Source: Neofusicoccum parvum (Eukaryota; Ascomycota; Dothideomycetes; Botryosphaeriales; Botryosphaeriaceae). From it: a stretch of DNA of 64,000 bases. Below, in pieces: positions 43,829-55,100 of the stretch. The notes below the pieces were generated by a model. The model saw only the letters and a list, made by a program, of their open reading frames with translations, was not told the DNA's origin and made no database searches. The position numbers and the translations under genes were made by a program. Numbering within the stretch: the stretch's first letter is position 1; each line of letters opens with the position of its first letter. The stretch is from contig CP087208.1 in the NCBI GenBank assembly GCA_020912385.1, positions 2,108,001 through 2,172,000 of the forward strand, written 5' to 3'.

Positions 43829-46800
43829 ATGGGAAGCCGGCTGGGGCAGACCTCGACTCATGAACCCGACACGCCTCAACACCATGAGCGACCCGCGCCC
43901 GCGCAGACTCGGCCTCAAATGCCCGTCTCCGTCTCCGCTCCCGCCGGCCGTCTCCCGCGCCTGCTCCCGGCCGACGTCTCGCAGTATACCGAGCCCACCT
44001 TCCACCCCGATATAGTCTCCACCTCGTCCACCTCGCTCGCCGAGCTCGCCCACCTCATCCGCCTGCAGGGCTACCAAGAACAGCGCCGCTGCCATGCCCG
44101 CGTGCGCCTGCACCGGTCCCTCGTGGCCAACGCTCTCTCCGCGCGGCTGGTTCACTGCGGAGAGCTGGTCCACCGCACGCTGGTCGACCACTTCCGGTCC
44201 GACGACAAGAAGAGCTTCGCCCAGCTCTACAATGCGCTCCACGACGTGCGCAACTCGTGCGATGCCACGCGGCGCTACGCGCTGCTGGAGCCCGACTTGG
44301 AGTTTGGAAAGGCCAAAACCCAGAAAAATGAGCGCATTCATTCTTTTTCTACTTTTATGCATGAGATACCCACCAAAATCCGGGATGATCTGTTGGAGTT
44401 TCTTTCGGAGTTGCGCACTAACCCAGACTTTCTTGCTACCCGTATCACCAGTCTTTCGCAGCAGGAGCTTGCTTCGTTGACTTCCTTCCGCCAGGCTCTG
44501 GACCCCATAGATTCTGTCATGGCGCTGCAGGCCAGGGGCAAGCCTGTCCCCAGCGCCCAGAAGTCCCAGGCTTTGTCCGGCCCCTCGGCAGTAGAGCGTC
44601 TACTGTCTTTTCAACGCCATGATCCCCTTTCCGCTCTTATTTACACCATCTTTGCCAACTCGTCTGGACCAGACTCTTCCGAGGACCTCCGCCGGACGGA
44701 TATCTGGTCCACCACCTGCGCCAGGCTCATCACGGAAGGGAAGCCTGGCAGTGACAAGTTCATCAAGAGTGTCTTGGATGCCTGGGCTGGCATGCGAGAA
44801 TGGCCCGGAAAAGCCAACCTGGAGCTCTATCTCATGGAGGTCCTGCAGGATGGCCAGTTCCTTCTTGAGAAAGCCGAGGAGCCAGCCAGGCAAAGGGGCC
44901 AACCGGAGACTCGTAGCACCAAGGACACCATCGCAGCCGATGAGTTCTATGACAGGTCTGTTCAGAGACTCTTCGAGGTCATCGATGATGAGCCCAGTGC
45001 CGGAGGCATCCCCGAAGGCATTCTGGAAATAGGTATGGCAATCTTGAAGAAGCTCGAGGACTCACGGAAGCACCGCACCGCGGCTCAGACTTTTATCGTC
45101 TCGAGATGGTTCTTCTCAACGTATCTCCTTAACGCCATCATCCACCCAGAAGTAAGGCGCTCTTTAACTTTTGTGGAGGAATCGTTGCTCACATCATGCA
45201 GAGCCAAGGTATCATGACTGGCCACCACATCACGGAGCACGCACGTCAGAAGATTCTGAAGGAGATCGCTATCCGGGCCCAGAAGCAGGTCTTGGACATG
45301 ACCTACAACTGGTAGGTTATCTGGTCCGATCCGGATTCAGGGCAGCTGTGCTCACGAGACGATACAGGAAGCAAGCCGTTCCGATTCTCCCGGAGATCCG
45401 TCACCACATTGACAACATCATGAACCGCTTCAAGACACGTGGCCAAGCCAAGCCAGTTCTTCTCCCAGCAAAAGCCATCACCTCTCCCCGCGAAACGATC
45501 GAGGTTCAGCCCTTCGTCGTCATGTGCCCCTCCGACATCATCACCCTTGTCAACACCTTGTTCCCCGAGCGACGCCCGTCATCAAGTCATACTGAAGATG
45601 GCCACCATCGGGGCCTAGCTTCCGGTGCATCATCAATCTCCGGTGTATCATTACCATTCCGCAATCCATCCATCACCGATGCTAGCTCAATATTAAGTCA
45701 AAGTGCAGCATCCTCCATGACAAGCGATACAACCTCTCGGGAGCCGCTCCTGGAGCCACATCTTGGACCCGTCGATAGCCATCATCCTCTCACCACAGGT
45801 GACAGTTATCCCGAGCACGAGAGCAAGGTGGAGCCCAGTGAGGAGTATGGCCGCAAGATCAGGATGACCTGCTCAGAAATGACACGGATTCTTGGTGTTA
45901 ATGCCACGGGATCGTGTCATCCGTGTGCCGAGAAGTGGGCTGTTCTCTACGTCTCCTCGGATGGCAAAGAGCTTCGGACTCGCATGCGCAAGGACACCGA
46001 GACCGAGGACGATCCTGATGAGGACTCCACGGAGAGCGAGAGCGACGATGAGGGCCTTGGTGACAGGATGGAGTTGGAGAACGACTACCACCAGATCAAG
46101 GTTGCTATCATCAAGCTCGTCGAGGAGTACGAAATCCCCAAAGAGCTCGCTCCGGAGAGTGAATCAAAGGGATTCAGCAACCGCACCTCCGCCCTTCGTC
46201 GAGAATCACGCCCTTCTGCTCCTAATCGGGCGTCCTCAGCGCCTCTAGGTGACAAGAACCCGTACCACAGTGCCAGCCACAGCCAGCTTTCCACCATGTT
46301 TGCAAACCAGAGGGGAACACCTCCGGGAAGAATTCGGCCAATTCACGGTCGGAGCAGTTCCAACTCCGACCTCAAGGACCCTGCGTCCGAGAAGCCTTCC
46401 GTCCTCATCACAATGCTTGAGGCTGCCATGAACCAATGTCAAGCCCGGTCGGATTTCGTCAACGCGCATCTGTACTTCAAGACCTTGCAGCATTTGCGGA
46501 AAATCCAGTCTTCTTCGCTCACCCGCAACGGCTACGCTGCGTTGCTCAACTACTTTGGCCGTGGGCCACGTGAGTCGCTTGCCAAGTCGACCGGTGCCAT
46601 CGAGGAATTCGAGGCATGGTTCGTTTGGCTCAAGCAGTCCCAGGAGAGACATGACTCGGCCATTGAGGACATGATGGGTGGCATGAAGTCGTTGCGGGAC
46701 AAGATGTGGTACATTACCGACGTCCGCAACTCGGCTGGCTACGAGGAGGCCAAGAATGTTGCGTTGGCATTGAAGATCATGGGTCAGCCGACCAAGACCC

Positions 46801-48878
46801 TGGATGGCAAACCCATTCAAGCCCACCGACCACGTAACCCATCAAAGGTCGCCAACAATTTCCTCTTGAAGACGGAAGCGCAGGTTCTGGACCTGATGGC
46901 CGCACCAAACGACCATGGAGGGCCCAACAAGCTTGCTGACGAACAGTCAGACATGACTCTGAGGTGGCTCAAGCAGTATGCAATTGAGAGTTCATTCTGC
47001 AAGGGTGAGGAGCGGATCCACCGCTTCTGCCTGGAGATCGACAAATGTGTCAACAAGCTTGTTGGCGATGGCATTCTCGACGGACCTGTTCTTTGGTCCA
47101 GCGAGCTCTACCGCCGGGACAAAGAGGTCCTGGATAGCGGCCGTCAGAAGGGCGATCTGTTCCTGACCGGCGTTGGCACTCTTAGCATTGCCGGCGATGA
47201 GGAATACGAAACGCATCCAGGCAAGTCGAGCCTGAGGAGCCTTGACTTTGCGCAACGCCCAAGCAACAGTAGCTTGCGCTCTGTGCACCGCAACGGCTCT
47301 CAGCAGAGCTTTGATTCCGGTAAGTGGAGCGGATCAAGGCCCGTCGATCTTATGGACTCCCAGGACTACTTTGGCGGGTCCAGCCCGGTCCTGTCAATTG
47401 ATTCTACCAATACGTTTTGGTCGCCTTTCCAGACTCAGGCTGCCACGTCGCCGACAAGCGCGACTAGCATCCGCCCTGGCTCCTCGCGCGGCACAGTCAT
47501 GCTGAAGAACTCGGCAACTGTGAACGAGGACAAGCGTCGGTTCTTGCTGGACCTGAAACAGACATTGACGGGCCTGCTCCTCAGTGATCTGGGGACAATC
47601 GTCTTCAGCAATGGCAGTGAGACCGATGCTTGGTTCTCCGGTGACTTGGGTGAAGAATGTATCGCGCGCAAAGAAGAGGAAGAGAAGCGACGCAAGCGTG
47701 CTGCTCGCAAGAAGAGCATGAGAAATCTCCGAAGCGCGGCCAAGGAGCAGCGCGGTCCCGGCTCAGAACATCATTCCTCCAGCGAGCACTCCACCTCAGG
47801 CACTGACGCTACTGCTCGCTCATCTGCCATTTCTGCCAAGAAGGCTGGCCTCCTCGAGTTCCCCTTCAACTCTGCCTTCCGCCGTCTCCTGCACAAGTTC
47901 GCCACTCACCCTAATCCATTCTCAAAGCTCCATGCGCTGTATGAGCTTGAGTTGTTGATCATCGCCTCGCTCAGCAGCCGCACTGGCCGCCACTACAGCC
48001 GCAGAGAGACGCTCCCCACGGTGCCACAGTCGCCCACGCTGGGATCTGTGCCTGAGTACAGCTCTCGCGAAGCCACAGCTAATCATGTTCAGGCTCAGAA
48101 CTTGGAAGAAGCCATTGCCAACTGCGAAGGCCGACGGTCGCATTCGATGATGAATGGCCAAGAGTCGGCCTCGCCTTCCTTCCGCAGCGGTGCGCGCTCT
48201 CCAACCGGGCCACCCAGCACCGACATGATCGTCGACGTGCTGACGGGCTTGTTCCGAGATGCCAACATCCGACCCAAGACGCTCTTCCGCGACCTGCAGT
48301 ACATCGCGTCGTTTGTGCCTGCGCAAATGCTCGACAAGACTGCACGTGGTAAGGCGTTCTGGGACGCTGGGCTTGCAGCGCTTGGCCTGAAGCAAGACAT
48401 CTGCCGCATCATGGTCGAGATTGCTGACGACATTGTCGCGCTGAACACGCAGAACCGTTCTGCCGCCCTGCAGCACGCTGCCAACACCAGCAGCAGTGCT
48501 TCGGAGAAGGCTGGCGTCACAGGCGCCACGGTTGCTCCATCGCCAGACGATCCGTTGAACAAGTTCACGATGGAGGATGCGGCGCGCATGCTCATCATCA
48601 CGGCCAAGGAGGGCGATGCAGTGGCTGAGCGTGAGCTCGCCATCTTCTACCTGACACACCCGGATCTGCTGCCACGCACAACGCTGCCTCTGACCAAGCC
48701 GACGGAGGTGTTCAAGGCAGAGCTTCTCCAGCGCGACCGCAAGCGCGAAGACCCTGCGCGCAGCGACCCCATCACCATGTGCGTGGCGCAGCACTGGATG
48801 GAGATGTCCAAGCGCGGCGGCGACCAGCTGGCGACCAAGTACCTCCGAGCTCGCGACGAAATGGAGAGGATCCCGTAG
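43829..48878 (+). CDS. Large conserved fungal protein, weakly Ras-GAP-like segment
   Basis: Exons 43829-45151, 45202-45311 and 45368-48878 give 1,647 residues. The same frame is open back to 43691 and reads like coding (RSPTPSPPEIHD), so an upstream exon with the real start is likely. Residues about 60-480 are mostly helical; the segment SRWFFSTYLLNAIIHPESQG... followed by a long helix and IRHHIDNIM resembles the end of a Ras-GAP-type helical domain, but no arginine finger is evident to me. Later blocks include an acidic linker, AWFVWLKQSQERHDSAIEDMMGGMKSLRDKMWYI, a KEEEEKRRKRAARKK coiled stretch, and a C-terminal helical repeat-like part (EDAARMLIITAKEGDAVAERELAIFYL). Ser-rich linkers separate them. 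I cannot name it; it looks like a multidomain signalling or trafficking regulator. Confidence 0.75.
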
Positions 48879-49878
48879 ATTCCCATGGTGCTTACACGCA
48901 TAGCGACGGTTTCGCATGTTTCATCTTTGGCATACCCATTTATTCGCACATATACCATCACGCCCTTCGATTCGACCTCTCTACCCACGCTCAATCACAC
49001 CTCTTCCTACCGCACCCTCGACACACCAACGCACTCAACCCCCTGTACATGTCCGCTTTAGACGCATTTACGTTCTGGGAAAAACGGCTCGGGAAACCAG
49101 GTGATGATGATGACGATTTCTGGGGAAAGGGCTTTATTTCCACATCCCATGACGACCGGACGATGATGAACCCTCGCCGGATATCTGTCGGGCTTATGCA
49201 TGCGAGCGTGCAGGTGGACCGATGCCTTGCATCCGCCACACCACCGCCCACAACCAACCCGCAATTGAATTATGCAATGTTACGAGTCTTCTTGGCTAGG
49301 ATTGCAGGAACCTTTTTCTCCTGTATGCCGGTCGCAGCGCGATATTTATTGACATCGCTGCCGCGGACAGCCTTTTTCATCGTTTATAGCTATATACCTA
49401 TTCCGTACAGTACGTAGTTTGCAATAGTAGTTTAGTTCTTCTTGAGGTGTTGCTGTGCCTGTGATGTTTGCGGTTTGTTGTTTGCAGAAAAACACGTTTT
49501 GTGAGAAGCTGGCGCTGCGGCAGTCTGTCCTGCCGGGCTGATGCCTTGAAAAAGCTGCAGATGCAGAGAACGAGCAGCACAACCGAAAGTTGACTCAGAC
49601 GAGACAATCACGTGACTGTTCGACCTCAGGGTCCACGAATTCCCGAAACTTTTCCTTCCCCACACCCGGAATATGCACAAACTGCACCACCACCCCGAAA
49701 GAAAGAGCTGCGGACGTGAACTCCGCTGGGGAACAAGGACCAGGACCTGCTATCATCAGACCTGACCTCAGCCACCGACGCTGAAAGGGAAAAAAATTTT
49801 CATTCGAGCGGGCGAGAGACAACAAAAGACCGCTCCACCAACACGACTGTCCCCCGGGTCGGGATTCGGACAGCTGCG
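48879..49878. other. Intergenic region
   Basis: 1.0 kb between two plus-strand genes. The open frame at 48779-49417 is mostly outside known coding sequence and shows no domain. It should hold a 3' UTR and the methyltransferase promoter. Confidence 0.5.
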
Positions 49879-51984
49879 ATGGGTCCGGACCAACCGCTCC
49901 CCCTCCCGGCCGAATGGGAGCAATCCGGCGGCGGCGCCGAGGCGTTCGTCGAGTCGCTGCTCCGCTTCGGCACGACGTCGACGACGCTGCGCACGCTGTG
50001 CGGCGGCGTGCACATCCTCGACTTCCTCACGCGCGAGCCCGACCTGTACTCGCTCGTGCTGCCGGCCGGCTGGCGCGACTACTTCGCGCGCGACGACGTC
50101 GACGTCGCCGCCGTGCTGGACCTGCTCATGCGCCGCGACCTCGGGGAGCTGCGCTCGCCCAGCAGTGGCGGCGACGGGCCGCCGGAGGACCTGCTGGCGT
50201 TCGTCGCGGACGTGAGGCGGCACAGCCTGCGGCGCGGGTGGGCGCCCCCGCGGCAGGTGGGGCGGCTGCCGCGCCACGTCGCGCTGGGCATGGGCGTGAA
50301 GAAGCAGCACGAGGTGCAGCACTTCGCGGCGTACGTGGACGGGCTGGCGGCGCGGGTGGCGGCCGAGAGGGGGCCCGAGCAGGCCGTCTCGCACATCGCC
50401 GACTTCGGGTCCGGGCAGAACTATCTGGGGCGGGCGCTGGCGAGCCCGCCGTACGGGCGGCGCGTGGTGGGGATCGAGAGCCGGAGCCACAACATCGAGG
50501 GCGCGAGGGGGATCGATGTGCTAGCTGGGCTGGCGCCGAAGAAGGTGGTGTTGAGGAATAAGAAGGAGTGGAGGAGGGAGAATCCGAAGGACAGGCCGAG
50601 GAAGGGGGGCGAGGGGGAGTGTGAGGATTGCGGGGATGGGGGTGCGGCGGAGGTCGAGGTGAAAGGGACGAACGGGGCGGGGGCGGTTGAGGAGGTTCAA
50701 GAGGAGCAGAGTCCAGAGGAGCAAACCACCACGCTGGAGACAATATCACAGGCTGCGCCTGACCGGAAGGGGCAAAGGGCGGAAGACGCCTTTGCAGGGT
50801 TTGCACCAGAGGGCACAGCAGATTTCGTACAGGAGTCTACGAAAGAGACGTTCAACGGCATCCCGAAAGGCTCGAAGAAGGCCAAGTTGCACCTGTTGGA
50901 AGAAGGTGGCGGGAGCATCCAATACATCGAGCACCGGCTCGAAGACGGCAACCTTGACCATGTCGTCCAGCAGATCCTGGACCCGGCCAAGGTAGCGGAG
51001 CAGCAGGAGCAGGACACCCAAACCAAAGAGCGCGCCGACCAGCCTTTCCTCACCTCCACGCCCGCCGTCACATCGACCACCCGCGCCCAGGACCCAAACC
51101 TGATGGTCATCTCTCTGCACTCGTGCGGCAACCTCGTGCACCACGGCCTGCGCTCCCTCATCCTCAACCCCTCGGTCAAAGCCGTGGCCATGATCGGCTG
51201 CTGCTACAACCTGATGACGGAGCGGCTCGGGCCACCCAGCTACAAGCTCCCGCAGCTGCGGCCCAACCACCCGCGGCTCGAGGCCACGGCCAACGCCTTC
51301 GACCCGCACGGCTTCCCCATGTCGGCGCGCTACGCCACGTACCCGATCCCGGAGACGGACGGCTCGGAGGTGGGGGTGCGGCTGAACATCACGGCGCGCA
51401 TGATGGCGGTGCAGGCGCCGCAGAACTGGGGCGCGGCCGACAGCGAGGCCTTCTTCACGCGGCACTTCTTCCGGGCGCTGCTACAGCGCGTCTTCCTCGA
51501 CCGCGGCGTGGTCGGGCCGCCGCGCAGCAACGGGGCCGCCAACCTCGACGCCGAGATGTGGCAGGGCCGCACCGTCGGGCCGTGCAGCCCCGCCGGCTGC
51601 AGCAGCGGCGGCGAGCCCGTCGTCATCGGCAGCCTGAAGAAGAGCTGCTACGCCGACTTCGTGGCGTACGTGCGCGGCGCGCTGGCCAAGATCGAGGCCA
51701 ACGCCGAGCAGCCGGCCAGGGCGGAGCAGGTGCGGCGGCTGATGGGGGACATCACGGACGAGGAGATCAGGGGGTATGAGGAGGCGTACGGGCGGAAGAA
51801 GAAGGAGCTGAGCGTGGTGTGGAGCTTGATGGCGTTCGCGGCGGGGGTGGTTGAGGCGATGATTGTGGTGGACAGGTGGCTGTGGCTGGGGGAGCAGGAG
51901 GGGATTGAGAAGGCGTGGGTGGAGCCGGTGTTCGACTATGCGATGAGCCCGAGGAATTTGGTTGTTGTGGGGTTGAAGAAGTAG
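49879..51984 (+). CDS. METTL25/RRNAD1-type methyltransferase-like protein
   Basis: A single exon of 701 residues; the ATG at 49879 is followed by normal family sequence. Residues about 150-190 contain GMGVKKQHEVQHFAAYV and HIADFGSGQNYLGRAL, the SAM-binding motif I of this family (D-x-G-S-G-x-x-x-L). After a long variable linker (about 215-390, rich in Glu, Gly and Lys) come LMVISLHSCGNLVHHGLRSLI and AVAMIGCCYNLMTE, then a C-terminal part ending in WSLMAFAAGVVEAMIVVDRWLWLGE. This order matches METTL25 and RRNAD1 proteins, putative methyltransferases; vertebrate METTL25B/RRNAD1 has been linked to ribosomal protein arginine or rRNA modification, but the substrate here is unknown. The first third of the gene is strikingly GC-rich. 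Confidence 0.88.
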   Translation: MGPDQPLPLPAEWEQSGGGAEAFVESLLRFGTTSTTLRTLCGGVHILDFLTREPDLYSLVLPAGWRDYFARDDVDVAAVLDLLMRRDLGELRSPSSGGDGPPEDLLAFVADVRRHSLRRGWAPPRQVGRLPRHVALGMGVKKQHEVQHFAAYVDGLAARVAAERGPEQAVSHIADFGSGQNYLGRALASPPYGRRVVGIESRSHNIEGARGIDVLAGLAPKKVVLRNKKEWRRENPKDRPRKGGEGECEDCGDGGAAEVEVKGTNGAGAVEEVQEEQSPEEQTTTLETISQAAPDRKGQRAEDAFAGFAPEGTADFVQESTKETFNGIPKGSKKAKLHLLEEGGGSIQYIEHRLEDGNLDHVVQQILDPAKVAEQQEQDTQTKERADQPFLTSTPAVTSTTRAQDPNLMVISLHSCGNLVHHGLRSLILNPSVKAVAMIGCCYNLMTERLGPPSYKLPQLRPNHPRLEATANAFDPHGFPMSARYATYPIPETDGSEVGVRLNITARMMAVQAPQNWGAADSEAFFTRHFFRALLQRVFLDRGVVGPPRSNGAANLDAEMWQGRTVGPCSPAGCSSGGEPVVIGSLKKSCYADFVAYVRGALAKIEANAEQPARAEQVRRLMGDITDEEIRGYEEAYGRKKKELSVVWSLMAFAAGVVEAMIVVDRWLWLGEQEGIEKAWVEPVFDYAMSPRNLVVVGLKK

Positions 51985-52322
51985 AGGGGTAGACAGGGCA
52001 CAGGGAGAATGGACTCGGGCACCGTTTTCAAGGGAATCGCTATTTTGCATCGCGGGATGTAGGTGCTGGGATGAACCAGGCAGTGCAAGGCTGAAACCTG
52101 CTGATCCTAAGCGACCGCCTTCGCAACCGCCACAGAGATTGGGTGGACTCCAAGGCGAGGCTGCGAAGCGCTCATAAAGAGCCCAGCCCGCCCGTACGCG
52201 CATCGCTTGATCTTCGACCCTCATTCGAATACACAGTCTGAATGGTAATTATCACAACCACAGTTCGATTCGTTAGCAGGGCCGGACAAAAACACATACG
52301 CACAGGATGCAAATTGCTAGCC
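51985..52322. other. Intergenic region
   Basis: 338 bp between the methyltransferase and HET genes. An in-frame ATG at 52242 would extend the HET protein by 27 residues that do not look conserved; otherwise nothing is seen. Confidence 0.5.
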
Positions 52323-54496
52323 ATGCCCGAGTTTGACACACCTTTCGACCTCGCTTCAAACCGTCCAGGATTCAGCATCTCAACGTCACATCCGCTCTGC
52401 TCAAAGTGCCAGGGCATTCTGTCCGATGCTCAAGCCGAGTTCTTGCAGCCTAGCCAGGGATACAAAGAATACAAAGGGGATCATCATGAGAGCGTGCGAC
52501 ACTTGATCGACTCAGTCCGGGGAGGATGCAAGTTGTGTGCTATCATTTGGGCTCGGTTGAGAACAGAGGACCAGCAACAGCCTTCTCTAGGACCGATACG
52601 CTGGTCAACAGCTGCGCTGGGGTCTGGAGATGGGATTACATTGAAGCTAAAAGAAACAGTGATCTGGGTACACGTTACCAGTAAGTCGCCTTTGCCCTTT
52701 ACGTCAGATCGAGCATGTCTGAGTGTGAAATGATGGTCTCAGAAGAGTTTCCTTTCCAGCGGCCTCTACCAGAGAGCTGTCACGCAGCCAACACGGGCAC
52801 AGAATCATGCTTGCGCATGGCTCGCCTGTGGCTTTCTACATGCGTAAACAGTCACGAGGCGTGCGTTCGGACGAAAACAGCCAGCTGGTTGCCTTCCCGG
52901 CTGGTGCACGTTGGCTCATCCAACCCCCCAACCGACCCCAGGCTCTGCTTGAGAAATGAAGTTCCACCACACTCGCACTACCTCACGTTAAGCCATTGCT
53001 GGGGCCAGCAACTAAGGCTGAAGCTGACTGGAGCCACTTTTGATCAGTTTCGCCAAAGAATTCCTCCTGCCGCATTTCCCAAGACCTACCTCGATGCCCT
53101 TCACGTTGCACGTTCGCTGGGATATGAATATCTCTGGATTGATTCGATCTGCATAATCCAGGATTCCAAGGAGGATTGGAGAAATGAGTGCTCTACCATG
53201 GGTTTGGTGTACAAGAACGGAGCCTGCAACATCGCTGCCACGGCCGGAAAGGATGGCTCCCGCGGCTGTTTCTCCGACCGCGGCGTGGTATTCTTCCAGC
53301 CACTGGTTCTGAAGACCAAGAAGCTCGACGAGGTGGAGCACTGGTCCATCACGGCAGAAGACGAGCTGATGTGTTACCGCATGAAGCCCGCGTGGGACTC
53401 TCCGCTCTACAGCAGAGGCTGGGTCCTGCAGGAGTGGTTCCTCGCCCCCCGGATACTGCACTTCGCGCGGCACCAGATCTTCTGGGAATGCAGCAGAGGG
53501 ACCGCGAGCGAGGCGTACCCGGACCTGGAGGACAGGGACGTCATCGCGGACATGCATCACGCCGGCCGCTCGCAGAAGCACGCGCTCGACTTTTCCGTCT
53601 GGTCGAGCATCGTCTACGCGTATTCGAGCACCTCCCTGACAAAGGCCACGGACAAGCTCCCCGCAGTATCCGCGATAGCCAAGGAAATGGGCCAGCGCTT
53701 TGGCTTTGACGACGGCAGCGCTGTGTCGTATCTGGCCGGCGTCTGGTCGTTTTGCCTTGTCCAGCAGCTCATGTGGTCGGTTCGAGACTGTCGGAAGACC
53801 ACGCGAGCGGTTGGGCGAGCTCCGTCGTGGTCTTGGGCGTCTATAGACGGACCAATCCGAGCTCCCAGCTGTAGCGAGGAGCTGGAGGTGCACGCACTCG
53901 TTGACATAATTCACTGCGAGACTTTCCCACTTGGCCCTGACGTTTTCCAGGAGGTCACTGGCGGGATGGTCAGAGTAAGGGGCTGGCTCTGGAAAATAGC
54001 CATTTCGAAGGGAGATTTCGACTTGCACCGGGGGAGATATGCATTCGTTCTTCCTTGGGAGATGACTGATTGTTTGCTGGAGCTCCAAGTGCTGTTGGAT
54101 ATCCTGGGAACAAACGATGGTGAAGAGCAGTTCCTCCTTCCAGTCATAGCAGACACGGCCCAATCTCTATCGGACTCCGACTACCGACTGTCAATAAAAG
54201 GGCTTCTTCTTTTGAAGACGAAAGCCAGACCGGGCCAATTCATCCGCATCGGGGAGTTTCAATTGAGTGGAGAATCGATGCCCATCGTGCCACACCGTGC
54301 CTTGCAGGCATATCTTCGCAACGGACTTCGGCCGTTGGCTCTCCAGGCCATAAGATGGGCCGATGAGTGGCTTCGGAACTTCGGAGCTCGCAAGCCCGAC
54401 GTGGGTGACTACGAAGAATGCGCAAAGCATCTTGACTTTCGAACAAGGAGCACTCCGGTCCTCGGCGAATGCATGTACACTATCAGTATTGTATGA
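52323..54496 (+). CDS. HET-domain (heterokaryon incompatibility) protein
   Basis: Exons 52323-52680 and 52743-54496 (62-bp intron, GTAAGT donor) encode 703 residues. The N-terminal part has the Cys-rich lead-in common to HET proteins (CSKCQ, and GCKLCAIIW). The HET domain spans about 195-345: HYLTLSHCWG, PKTYLDALHVARSLGYEYLWIDSICIIQDSKEDWRNE, and YKNGACNIAATAGKDGSRGCF. A second conserved block follows (LYSRGWVLQEWFLAPRILHFA, QIFWEC). The C-terminal half is family-variable. HET-domain proteins mediate or accompany cell death when genetically different hyphae fuse, and often vary between strains. No NACHT, WD or ankyrin region is attached. The start could also be the ATG at 52242. Confidence 0.9.
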
Positions 54497-54533
54497 GATG
54501 GGGTATTCAAAATCATAAGCTACATATAGCCTC

Positions 54534-54853
54534 TTAGTGCTCGGGGACTCCATGGTTCATCAGGACAGTCTGAATTTTACTGTCAACGCCTATCAACACT
54601 TTTATCTCTGCCAGCGTCTCGTCGTCTTCGATGTACTGAACCGCCAACGTGCGGCGGATGTGGGCTGTGAAAGGGATGACGAGAAGAGACGTCTTGATGG
54701 AATCAGTGAACAGCTCTTTGAAGCGGCGCCATGAGTCTTCGTCGTTGAAATAAGTGCGGAAGAGAACAAAGCTCTAAGCGGGAGGCTGTTGCGCCTCCTG
54801 CACCCAGGGAAGATGTTTGGTACTGAGATAAGCGATATTCCGCCTGTCGTCAT
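54534..54853 (-). CDS. Small two-exon gene hidden between HET and AACS genes
   Basis: Exon 2 (54773-54534) is an 80-codon frame ending in TAA and has clear protein character: FVLFRTYFNDEDSWRRFKELF, then SLLVIPFTAHIRRTLAVQYIEDDETLAEIK. It has no ATG of its own until near its end. A 50-bp intron (54823-54774, GTACCA...CTTAG) joins it in phase to ATG at 54853 (MTTGGISLIS), giving 89 residues. The style matches small Pezizomycotina proteins that start with an FRTYY-type strand and a helix, often found near HET genes, of unknown function. The 5' exon is less certain; further exons up to about 54980 are possible. Evidence is reading frame and composition only. Confidence 0.5.
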
Positions 54854-55100
54854 AGATGTAGGGAGTTAAAGTGGCCGTCTTGGTCGGACAATGTGGCGAG
54901 TAATGCGTAGAGTTTATGCGGACAGACCTGTATGACAGAAGCACCTGGAGAAAGGCTAGCTCTGCTAATGGAAACTTCATCAATCTTGTAATGACCTTCT
55001 ATGAGTCTTGTCTTGTACTGAAATAAAAGCGAACGTCTAGTACTGCTGCACCATGAAACCTACACGCAAGAAAACCTGTTGCGGGGAATTGGACCCTGCG

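Noticed and set aside
48779..49417. 212-codon plus-strand frame over the end of the 1,647-residue gene
   Set aside because: It begins inside known coding sequence in another frame and shows no conserved content; more likely 3' UTR.
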